From NCBI GenBank assembly GCA_941918925.1, contig OW799233.1, positions 146,756,223 through 146,820,222 on the forward strand: a stretch of 64,000 bases of DNA, given 5' to 3'. Below the pieces are notes generated by a model that had not been told where the DNA came from, did no database searches, and was given only the letters and a program-made list of their open reading frames with translations. This document shows, piece by piece, positions 22,504 through 31,899 of the stretch; positions within the stretch are counted from its first letter, which is position 1, and every line of letters starts with the position of its first letter. The position numbers were made by a program, and so were the translations under genes. The DNA is from Phyto melanocephala. Taxonomy: Eukaryota; Arthropoda; Insecta; Diptera; Rhinophoridae.

Positions 22504-24849
22504 TTACTTTTTATAAAGACTTATGGGTCGAAGGCTTTGCAGATGGCAACTGGCAACTTACAGCGATCAATTTTATATGAAAATTTGGCAACCGAGAAAT
22601 TTTAGTTGCCAGCTGGCAACGCAACTGAAGTTCGGTTGCTATCCATAGTCGAAGTATTCTATTTAGAAAGTTTGGTTAAGAGCGAGTGACACCCTCATAT
22701 GTAAGTTCTATCTGCTAATGAATAGACTGCAAAAACTTTGTTGGGACCAGCAAAGTAGTTTGGGTTCTGCTGGTCTTTAAATAAATTCCCTTTTTACCAT
22801 TTTTTTAAATTTAATAATTTTTAATTAAATAATGTATATAATACTAGCAATAAGTAGTAAACTTCTACTTTGGTATTTAAAATGAAAAGATAAATTTAAA
22901 ATTTTTATTAAAACAAATTAGCATTGATTTTTATGGTTGAAAATATTTTAAAAATTTTCTTAAAAAAAAAAAAAATTTTTGTTTGATATCTTACGGTTTA
23001 AAGTTTGAGTTTGAGTAGTGTGGTAAATGTTTTTTTTTTTTTTTTTTTTTTGTTGTGCAATAAACAAGGACAATCAGAAAATTTGATATCCTTTTTTTAA
23101 GGAATTAATCAATTATACGTATAACAGGGCTAATGGTAAGTAATTTTACAATAGTGCTTTTCCCCGAAATGAAAGAGTTACATTATATTTTGGTTGTTTT
23201 AGGTGGTGAAATTACGCCTCTATTTTTAACGACTTGGTATTTAATTTACAAAGTAGAACCTGATCGGAAAAATGTATCATTATTTTCGCTGAATGAAATA
23301 TTTATCGTAGAACCAGTAAGATTGTGCGTGTGTGTGTTTTTTTTTTTTATCATCATAGTCGTTTTTTCATACAGAGGCTGCTAATTCTTATTGAAAATTA
23401 TAACAACATATGCATTTCGATATTAGTGGTATCTTGCTTCCCTTGTGTTTTTAAATTTTAATTTTACCGCGGAAAACGTTGATTGATGACTCCTTTGCTA
23501 AACATAATAGTGTGTCTTAAACCATGCTTTATTTTTGTTTTTTTTTTCATTAATAATCCGCGAACAATTTCCGAAATTTCAATTTCTAAATTTTTTATTG
23601 AATTAATATAAATTTTTTATATTTAATTCAAATTTGAATATTTGAACAAAGTTAATTAAAATCGCTAAATCGTTGGTAAATTAATTACAACAAAGAAGAG
23701 AAAAAACTAATAACACACGTCCATACAAATATAGTCATTCACATATATTCTCTCATACTACTACTCATATTCAAACACTACATAGATTACTCACACATAC
23801 ATATCAAATTTGTTACTAAACCTTTTAAGTGCTATATTCGAATTCATATTATTTAACCTCTGCAAATATACAACTGCGTACATACACTTGATCTACAAAC
23901 ATCGGACGCCTGCTGACATCGTTGGACAAAATAACTGTAAGTTAATTTTCTTTTGATATTTTTATTTTATTTCCAATCTTAATAATATTCATATTTCGTT
24001 TATAACAATAAGATTGATAAAACTTTCTTTATAAATTTACGTACACATTACATTTTTATAAACAATTTTCGAAGTTGAGACAAATAAAAGCCAAATATAT
24101 GACTTTAATAATTTAAAATTTTTAATACATACATATGTACATACATTTACTCTTTTTTCATTATTTATAATTGAACAATTTAGGTGGTTTTTACGAGTTC
24201 TGATTTTAAAATAATGTAATTCATTTTCGGTTGTTTTATTTTTATTTTTAATGTGATTATTTAAATAATTATTGCATTTTTTAGACAGTTTTAGTCATGG
24301 ATTTTTTAGTTGAGCTTTTTATTTTGCGAGAAGTAAAGGTGCAGAGATGAAGGAAAGGCACTAGATTTTGTTTTAAGTTTTATTTTTAGGCTGGCAACCA
24401 ACATTGCAGCTTTGCAGGGTGGGCACATCAGTAGTGTAGCAAATTGTACCATAAACTATTTACACATCAAATATTAAGGCCGGTGTATTAAAACAATCAT
24501 TTTATAATGTATTATAGCTACCTTAAGTACAGTCTCTGTATACGATTCATATATATAGTTTTTTTTTACAGTCCTTGGTATAAAAATACACCCCCCATTT
24601 GATGAGCATGGCCAATATAATAGGCAGCACTCTCTCCAAAGTTATAAATGATAACGAATAATCGTTACAATACTAAAGCTATTTTTTCATTAATAAATAA
24701 TTTTAACCTTTTTTTAGAAATGAAAAAAAGCACAACAAGGACATTGTGGAAAAATCTATTTTAAAAGATTATTTATTTATTTATTTATTTATAATATATC
24801 GTACATCAGCTAAGAATGCTTCCTTGTTTCCAAGTTTTAAATTTATAAA
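22504..24849. other. No gene recognised; palindrome and poly-T inside
   Basis: Contains a cluster of TGGCAAC motifs at 22540-22620 with a perfect 16-bp palindrome at 22605-22620. It also holds a 20-plus-base poly-T at about 23030-23051, an ATG-poor CA-rich patch at 23690-23943 followed by a GTAAGT, and an ATTT tract at 24772-24792. The frame at 23133-23384 has no family motif. No exon could be supported. Confidence 0.4.
22605..22620. repeat. Perfect 16-bp palindrome GTTGCCAGCTGGCAAC
   Basis: Self-complementary over 16 bases. Three further TGGCAAC copies lie within 65 bases upstream (near 22543, 22549 and 22586). It might be a binding-site cluster or the remnant of a transposon end. Confidence 0.6.
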
Positions 24850-24854
24850 CTTAG
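24850..24854. repeat. Target-site duplication, left copy (cttag)
   Basis: Five bases cttag immediately before the 5' LTR. They are repeated exactly at 29432-29436 after the 3' LTR, as expected for a Ty3/gypsy integrase. Confidence 0.85.
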
Positions 24855-24990
24855 TGTTGGCACCACTTAAAAATTACAAGAATGGTCAATCTGGTAGCTT
24901 GAGAAAAGAGAGATTATAAAAATGAAGTTCAACTTATGTACATATTTGATTTTAGATAATTAAATAAAAGATTGAAGTGAAATCATAATA
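24855..24990 (+). repeat. 5' LTR
   Basis: 136 bp, beginning TGTTGG and ending cataata. A TATAAA at 24915-24920 could serve as the promoter and AATAAA at 24963-24968 as the polyadenylation signal. By eye it matches the 3' LTR at every base. The ends are not the usual TG..CA pair, because the 3' side ends in A without a preceding C. Confidence 0.92.
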
Positions 24991-24991
24991 T

Positions 24992-25009
24992 TGGCGACGA
25001 GGGTAAAAA
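24992..25009 (+). other. Primer-binding site candidate
   Basis: TGGCGACGAGGGTAAAAA starts one base after the 5' LTR. TGG, complementary to a tRNA CCA end, and the TGGCGAC start are like the primer sites of related insect elements. The priming tRNA cannot be named from this sequence alone. Confidence 0.65.
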
Positions 25010-25045
25010 CGAAAAACAATTAAAATTGTATAAAGTGCAAGCACC

Positions 25046-28000
25046 ATGGACGAAAGCATCAAGGCTTTGTTAGAGCAAATGCAAGCTCAGCAAAAACAAA
25101 ATCACCAAGACAATGTGGCATTGCATCAATTGATGTCAAAAATACTTTCCAAGGAGGCAGCAGCTTCAACATCATCCGCCGATTCCTTACCTAAAGTTAA
25201 TACGGGCAACGAGTTTGTTCTTGAAGCACTTGCATCCAATATATGCGAATTTTGCTATGATGTCGACCTTAACCTCACTTTTGACTCATGGTACGCGAGG
25301 TATGAGGATTTGTTTGAAATAGATGCAAACAAGTTAGATGATGCAGCAAAGGTCAGACTCTTGTTACGGAAGTTGAATACAATAGTGCATGAAAAATACA
25401 TAAATTACATTCTTCCAAAACACTCTAGAGACTTTAGTTTCAAGGAAACAGTAGAGAAACTAAAACAGTTGTTTGGAAGCCAAATCTCAATTTTTGACAC
25501 TCGCTTCAATTGTCTTCAAATAACAAAAGATCCACTCATGGATTTTATTTCATACACGGGAGTTGTTAATAAACAGTGTGAGCATTTTAAGCTAACAGAT
25601 CTTACTTTGGACCAATTTAAGTGTCTAATATTCGTAATGGGCCTTAAGTCAACAGATGATTTTGATGTGCGAACAAAACTTTTAAGTAAATTAGATAGTG
25701 AGTCGAGCACCATCACCCTTGATATTTTATCAAGAGAGTGTCAAAGAATCATCAATCTAAAAGCTGATACAGCTCTCATTGAAAAGCCGCATGGTGATAA
25801 TCAAGTTCATCGGTTGCAACTAGACAAGAACAACACCAAGGGCAACAGCAAACCAAACTCGCCATGCTGGTTTTGCGGAAGCATGCACTACGCCCGTCTT
25901 TGCCCACACAAAAATCACAAGTGTCAAGAATGTAACAAGGTAGGACACAAAGAGGGTTATTGCTTCAAAGCCAAAAGCACTAAAAATCAGTTTAAACCTA
26001 CAAACAGCTCCAAAGCAGAGGCAAAGGGTATTTTCACATGTAATACTATAAATAGTTCATTGAGAAAATATGTGACAGTTAAAATCAATGAAAAAGATGT
26101 AAAGCTTCAGCTTGACACTGCGTCAGACATAACAATTGTGACAGAAAATATTTTCAACGAACTTCACATATCAAATTTACAAGCTGTAACACAAACCGCT
26201 CGCAGTGCAACGGGGAATTTACCCCTGATTGGTCAATTTGATTGTAATGTAACTTTTCTTGACAAAAACATCACCACAACAGGTTATGTCACATCAATAA
26301 GAAATTTAAACGTCCTTGGCCTTGATTGGATTAACGCACTACATTTAAATGACATGCCCATCAACAGCATTTGTAACTCCATTGCATTTAATCAGGGAAG
26401 TATAAAAAAAGAAAACACCAATCTAATAAATCTCAAAAAAACTTTTTCAGACATCTTTGATGGGAAAATGGGGTTGTGTAGCAAAACAACAGCTAATCTG
26501 GTGGTGAAGCCAGATAAGCAACCTATTTTTCGTCCTCCCCGACCAGTGGCATATGCAGTTCGACATCTGGTAGAAGACGAATTACATAGACTACAAGACG
26601 CCAACATTATTTCCCCAGTCAACTATACGGAATGGGCAGCACCAGTAGTAGTCATCAGGAAAAGTGATGGACGCATTCGTTTATGTGCAGATTTTTCAAC
26701 CGGCCTCAATGATGCTCTTGAAATGCATCAATATCCTTTACCTCTTCCAAATGACATTTTCTCAAAAATGGCTAATGCCAAAGTTTTTAGCCACATCGAT
26801 TTGGCCGATGCATTTTTACAAATAGAAGTAAATGAACAATCAAAACACCTATTGACCATTAATACACATATGGGTTTATTTCGATATAATCGAATGGTTT
26901 TTGGCGTTAAAACATTTCCTACAATTTTCCAACAAATTATGGACACAATGCTTGCAGGTTTGCAGGGCACGGCAGCGTACATAGATGATATATTTGTGTC
27001 TGGAAAAAATCAAGAAGAGCATGATGCAAATCTGATTAAAGTTTTACAACGCATTCAAGAATACGGTTTTAAATTAAAATTTGAAAAGTGCAATTTCTCT
27101 ACTCAAGAAATAGATTATCTGGGTTACAAAATAAATAAAGATGGCATTAAACCAAATCCTATCCGGGCAGAAGCTATTTACAACATGCCGGAACCAAATA
27201 ATGTTTCCGAACTACGATCTTTCCTTGGTGCAGTAAACTTTTATGGTAAATTCGTCGACAAAATGCACAAGCACCGAGGCCCCCTAGATGAACTATTAAA
27301 AGCAAACACACAATGGCAATGGAATGCTAAGCGTCGTAGTAGTTTCATGGCATTAAAAGACATAATAATGTCTGACTTATTGCTAACTCATTATGATCCG
27401 AGTAAAAATATTATAGTTGCAGCAGATGCATCAAATTACGGATTAGGAGCGTGTATCTTTCACGAGTTTGAAGATGGGTCGATCAAAGCGATTTCACATG
27501 CCTCCAGGTCTCTGACTGCAGCAGAAAAATCATATAGCCAAATTGAAAAGGAAGCTTTGGCTCTCATTTTTGCAACAACAAAATTTCACAAAATGATTTT
27601 TGGCAGAAAGTTCAAATTAAAAACTGACCACAAACCCCTGATAGCAATTTTTGGGAAAAAGAAAGGCATAAGTTCGCACCAAGCCAACCGACTTCAAAGG
27701 TGGGCAGCAAAGTTATTAGCCTACGATTTTGAAATCTGCTTTGAATCAACCAGCAGTTTTGGCTACGCCGACGTTCTATCACGACTTATTAACAAGCAGA
27801 ACACCGATTCTGACGAATTTGTAATCGCCTCAATACAACTCGAAAACGCAGTAAATCAAGTTTTGGTTAGTAATCTTGCAAAACTACCTATAACACATAA
27901 GATGATAAAAGATGAATCGGACAAGGACCCAACTCTACGCTCCATAAAACAATATTATCAAAAGGGTTGGCCAAGCAATATCGACAATGACGATGAGCTG

Positions 28001-29281
28001 AAATCATATTTCCAACGGAAAGATACAATCACTATCATCAAAGATTGTGTCATGGTCGGAGAACGTATCGTGGTACCCAAAATATACCGCAGTCGTATTT
28101 TAAAAGATCTTCATAAAGGGCATCCAGGAATCGAACGCACCAAATCTATCGCCCGTAGCTATGTGTTTTGGCCTGGCATTGATCAGGACATAAAAATGTT
28201 TGTGCAACAGTGTAATCAATGCGCCTCAGCGGCAAAAATGCCAACAAAAACAGCACTCAGTCCTTGGCCAACACCGGGGAACGTATGGGAACGCATTCAC
28301 ATCGATTACGCTGGGCCAATTGAAGGGTTTTATTTCTTAGTTGTGGTCGACTCCCTCTCAAAATGGCCAGAAATTGTTCCAACAAGATCTATAACTACCC
28401 AACAAACAATTGATATTTTAAATGAAATATTCTCCAGACATGGACTGCCCAACACAATTGTTTCCGACAATGGAACACAGTTTAAAAGTTCACAATTTCA
28501 AGAATTTACCGAATCTAGAGGTATTCAACATTTTTTTTCAAGTCCATATTACCCTATGTCAAATGGACAAGCGGAGCGATTTGTCGACACATTCAAAAGA
28601 GCACTGAAAAAGCTTAAAGAGGAGGGTAATATACAGGACAACTTGCAAACTTTCCTGCAGTGTTATCGTTCAACACCAAATCGTTACTGCATCAACAATA
28701 AATCACCCGCAGAACTCTTATACAACAGAAAAATGCGCATACATTTAGATCTCCTTCATCCACCACCAATACATCAGGTTACAGTTAATACAACTGATCA
28801 TGTCAAACATATGAAGCAACAATATGATAAGAAACACGGCGTTATTAAAAAAGAGTTTACTGCAGGAGACAAAGTATATGCCAGCACTTATGTACACAAC
28901 AACAAATTTGCCTGGAAACCTGGTACAATAGTTGAACGAAGAGGTAACGTAATTTATAATGTGGTTCTTGATAACGGCAGACTGATCCGTTCACACACAA
29001 ATCAGTTGCGCTTAAGAAACAGCGAATATTTACCATCAAGCTTTCGTAAACCAAGCATAGGAATTGATTGCTTCCCAGAAGTCGTTATAGCTGAGAAACA
29101 ATATCCAATCGAAAATAATGAGGTTCAAGGTTTTGAAAATAATGAGGTGCAAGGGTCCAACGGTGATGTACCAATAAAAAAAGAAGTTTTACGCAACCAT
29201 GATGATCCTGGGACTCCAACACTGCGAAGATCAACCAGGGAACGCCGACCTGTGCAAAGGTTTAGTCCTTCGAGGAACTAA
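25046..29281 (+). CDS. gag-pol polyprotein of mag-like retrotransposon
   Basis: 1411 codons, ATG to TAA, no frameshift. Residues 1-40 are Q-rich and possibly coiled. A gag core follows, then two zinc knuckles at 274-306 (CX2CX3HX4C, then CX2CX4HX4C). The aspartic protease motif is D357-T-A-S. Reverse transcriptase covers roughly 490-680, with catalytic D585 in HIDLADAF and YIDD at 645-648. RNase H covers about 785-905, with D794, E836 and D861 (TDHKP). The integrase zinc region holds H1023, H1026, C1056 and C1059. Its catalytic core is D1087, D1141 and E1177, with 35 residues between the last two. A basic C-terminal domain lies near 1275-1330, and the tail has a short ENNEVQG duplication. There is no envelope gene. 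All catalytic residues of RT, RNase H and integrase are present. The protease has DTAS where DTGS/DTGA is usual. Short frames in other phases over this interval are shadows. Confidence 0.95.
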   Translation: MDESIKALLEQMQAQQKQNHQDNVALHQLMSKILSKEAAASTSSADSLPKVNTGNEFVLEALASNICEFCYDVDLNLTFDSWYARYEDLFEIDANKLDDAAKVRLLLRKLNTIVHEKYINYILPKHSRDFSFKETVEKLKQLFGSQISIFDTRFNCLQITKDPLMDFISYTGVVNKQCEHFKLTDLTLDQFKCLIFVMGLKSTDDFDVRTKLLSKLDSESSTITLDILSRECQRIINLKADTALIEKPHGDNQVHRLQLDKNNTKGNSKPNSPCWFCGSMHYARLCPHKNHKCQECNKVGHKEGYCFKAKSTKNQFKPTNSSKAEAKGIFTCNTINSSLRKYVTVKINEKDVKLQLDTASDITIVTENIFNELHISNLQAVTQTARSATGNLPLIGQFDCNVTFLDKNITTTGYVTSIRNLNVLGLDWINALHLNDMPINSICNSIAFNQGSIKKENTNLINLKKTFSDIFDGKMGLCSKTTANLVVKPDKQPIFRPPRPVAYAVRHLVEDELHRLQDANIISPVNYTEWAAPVVVIRKSDGRIRLCADFSTGLNDALEMHQYPLPLPNDIFSKMANAKVFSHIDLADAFLQIEVNEQSKHLLTINTHMGLFRYNRMVFGVKTFPTIFQQIMDTMLAGLQGTAAYIDDIFVSGKNQEEHDANLIKVLQRIQEYGFKLKFEKCNFSTQEIDYLGYKINKDGIKPNPIRAEAIYNMPEPNNVSELRSFLGAVNFYGKFVDKMHKHRGPLDELLKANTQWQWNAKRRSSFMALKDIIMSDLLLTHYDPSKNIIVAADASNYGLGACIFHEFEDGSIKAISHASRSLTAAEKSYSQIEKEALALIFATTKFHKMIFGRKFKLKTDHKPLIAIFGKKKGISSHQANRLQRWAAKLLAYDFEICFESTSSFGYADVLSRLINKQNTDSDEFVIASIQLENAVNQVLVSNLAKLPITHKMIKDESDKDPTLRSIKQYYQKGWPSNIDNDDELKSYFQRKDTITIIKDCVMVGERIVVPKIYRSRILKDLHKGHPGIERTKSIARSYVFWPGIDQDIKMFVQQCNQCASAAKMPTKTALSPWPTPGNVWERIHIDYAGPIEGFYFLVVVDSLSKWPEIVPTRSITTQQTIDILNEIFSRHGLPNTIVSDNGTQFKSSQFQEFTESRGIQHFFSSPYYPMSNGQAERFVDTFKRALKKLKEEGNIQDNLQTFLQCYRSTPNRYCINNKSPAELLYNRKMRIHLDLLHPPPIHQVTVNTTDHVKHMKQQYDKKHGVIKKEFTAGDKVYASTYVHNNKFAWKPGTIVERRGNVIYNVVLDNGRLIRSHTNQLRLRNSEYLPSSFRKPSIGIDCFPEVVIAEKQYPIENNEVQGFENNEVQGSNGDVPIKKEVLRNHDDPGTPTLRRSTRERRPVQRFSPSRN

Positions 29282-29282
29282 C

Positions 29283-29295
29283 TAAAAAGGGAAGG
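29283..29295 (+). other. Polypurine tract
   Basis: The run taaaaagggaagg, purines after the first base, directly precedes the 3' LTR. It is the expected start site of plus-strand DNA synthesis. It lies right behind the gag-pol stop codon. Confidence 0.85.
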
Positions 29296-29431
29296 TGTTG
29301 GCACCACTTAAAAATTACAAGAATGGTCAATCTGGTAGCTTGAGAAAAGAGAGATTATAAAAATGAAGTTCAACTTATGTACATATTTGATTTTAGATAA
29401 TTAAATAAAAGATTGAAGTGAAATCATAATA
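29296..29431 (+). repeat. 3' LTR
   Basis: 136 bp, TGTTGG to cataata, identical to the 5' LTR on visual comparison. The AATAAA at 29404-29409 is the likely polyadenylation signal. Followed by the second cttag at 29432-29436. Confidence 0.92.
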
Positions 29432-29531
29432 CTTAGAAAACGAAATAAAAGTAACTTCTCGTGCTCTATAGTTTTCAAATTCAAATTGAAATATTAGAAC
29501 GTAATTTAAGAATTCTACAAATAGTGACAGC

Positions 29532-31899
29532 TAATATTAAAATCTATCTCCTAATGAATACAATGAAATACCCGGGTTCAGCTAGTAAACAAATTTATTT
29601 ATGACCAACATGAAAATTTTATTCGAGCTTTAAAAAAATTTAAACTTTAAATTGTTAATATGATTAAATATACTGAATTGCAAAAAGCCTTATTTTAAAA
29701 AATAATATAACCGCGAATTTACGGTTGCATATCAATAAAACTATTGTAGTCTTTAGGTACTAAAGATGCACACCGGGTTTGTGTTACTTTTATTAAACAC
29801 CAAAAAACTAACACTAATACTTGTAGTATACATACAAACATACCTGTTTAATGAACATATTTTCGAAAATATAAATACAAAATAAATATAAAAATGAGAA
29901 AAAAATATCTTTCTGCTCACACAGAATATTTTTAGTCTCATTTCGGATCATTCGAAAAATACATAGAATGTATAAACAGTTCCATTAATATATGTATACA
30001 AAAATATCGTTCTGTTAAACACAAAATTTTTGAATTTCGTCTCTAATCTATCTAGTCTAATAGTCACTGATTTCAAAACTCTAGCTTCACAAACGTAGAA
30101 AATACAAAAAGTACCATAGAAATGCATAAAAGTATCGCCAGTAAAATTTTTAGTCGCACATCGAACAAATAAATTTAAAAATCTAGATTTACAAAAGTAG
30201 AAATTGCAAAGAGTACCATAAAAACGTGAAAAATTACCTTTTGGGTTTCCCATAATAGTGTGCAAATTCCCATTATAAATTGTGAAAACATTTATTTAAA
30301 AATAACATATTTTAACAGACTTTTTTAGGCATAAAAAAATATTTTCTAAAATGTACTAAACGGTTTCTATGATTTTTCTCTTTCTACCCCATTATGAATT
30401 TATTTCAACTTCCACATAATTTCATAATTTTTCATGTCTGCTGAAAACCCTATTTCTTACCCGAAATGGTCCAGTTTGAAATAATCAATATTTTTCTACA
30501 TTTTTCCATTTTGTGCGTACCATTTTTGTTGCCCCAGATGCCTATAAAATTACACCGAAATAAATGATTATATTCAATTAAGCGATTGCAATAATCAGTT
30601 TATCGAAGGTCACGGCTCGAAAGGCCTTAACTCAAGATAGAGCTGCATTTCTTTCTACGAAAAGATAACGACGAATATGTGGAAATTTCTTCTTTTTTTA
30701 AGATATGCTAATTTTTCGAGACCTTTAATTGTTTTGTTGGGTTTACCTCAAAAACCATAAAGACATTGACACAGTAATTAAAAAGGGCAACTAAGTGCCA
30801 ACCACGAATTAAAGTAATTTTGAGGATATAATTCTTCACACTTGTCTTACGAAAATCTAAAATTAATACGTTAAACGAAACTATAATCATTTTAAGTCAG
30901 TGAGGTTATCTTTGGTTGCTCAAAAACCAAAAAAAAAAAAAAGAAAATACTAAATTAGTAAGAGTTTAACTTTTAAAAAAATATTACTTTATAAGAATTT
31001 TAACTTTGAAATTAAGTAACTAAGGCAGAAATCTATTTGATATATTAAACAAAAATACAAGTCGATAATTTATTTATTAATACAGGATATTATTTTGAGT
31101 ATTTAACAAATTGTTAGTATTTAAGAAAAAAAAATCTAAAAGTATATAACTTAAATGATTCAACTCTTTTTAAACAACTTCCAAAATTTGCCAATAGTTC
31201 TTTGAATTACCATAAAATCTAATTGTGCAAATTGTCTAATTACTTTTCTCAAACCAGTCATTTAAGAAAAGACTACTTGGAAAAAACAAACAAACTGAAT
31301 GACCATCCTTTTGTGCTAATACTTGCTGAGAAATTCAAGTGCTATTAAATATTGCACACTATAGAATATATGAAGATACGTACTTGTACATATGTATGTG
31401 TTAGTATCATGTGTGGCTACAACAGTCATATACATGTGTATATGTAGTGCTAGACAAAAACGTTCACTATAGGGGTGTGTTTGAAAAACACTTAAATCTC
31501 TCATATTTGTATGTATACTACAAGTATTAGTGTTAGTTTTTTGGTGTTGAATAAAAGTAACACAGACCCGGTTTACTTCGTTAGTACTTTAAAACTGCAG
31601 TAGCTTTATTTATCTCAAACCGTATTTTAAATTCGCAGATATATAATTTTAATAAATAAGGCTTTTTACAATTTTTATTATATTTTTATCATACTAACAG
31701 CATATAGGTTTACAGGCTGTATTTGTTTAAAATTTTCAGCTCAATGTTACCCTTAAATCGGCAGTTAGTTATTGGTTTTTTACGCCCATTGTATTTTTTC
31801 ACAGCTCAAACAAATTTTATACGTTAGTCATAAGTAAATTGTTTACTAGCTGAACCGAGGCATTTCATTGTATTCATTAGGAGAAAGATTTTAATATTA
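29532..31899. mobile_element. Element with long imperfect inverted arms, class unknown
   Basis: The arm at 29532-29846 reappears inverted at about 31507-31899. Shared blocks include taatattaaaatct at the outer edge, ttcagctagtaaacaa, the phrase aaaagccttattt, and a near-identical stretch of about 70 bases ending taatacttgtagtatacata. The right arm is about 75 bases longer because of one insertion. The 1.66-kb interior holds a 103-bp direct duplication (near 30075 and 30178, agtaccat blocks) but no recognisable protein; the 105-codon minus frame at 29948-30265 is only translated duplication. It may be a foldback or MITE-like DNA element. No clear target duplication was seen. Confidence 0.6.

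Larger units (their letters stand above)
24855..29431 (+). mobile_element. Intact mag-like Ty3/gypsy LTR retrotransposon
   Basis: A complete 4577-bp element. It has identical 136-bp LTRs, a primer-binding site next to the 5' LTR, one uninterrupted gag-pol frame, a polypurine tract before the 3' LTR and a 5-bp target duplication. Several points fit the mag group of Metaviridae: very short LTRs, a fused gag-pol, a first zinc knuckle of the CX2CX3HX4C kind and no env. This is inferred from general family knowledge, not from a tree. Identical LTRs mean little or no time for mutation since insertion. This is the only element in the window that looks capable of mobilising itself. Confidence 0.95.

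Noticed and set aside
29570..29586. Helitron 3' end (ggttcagCTAG then T)
   Set aside because: The likeness between the two inverted arms continues beyond CTAG-T, so this is not the boundary of the repeated unit.
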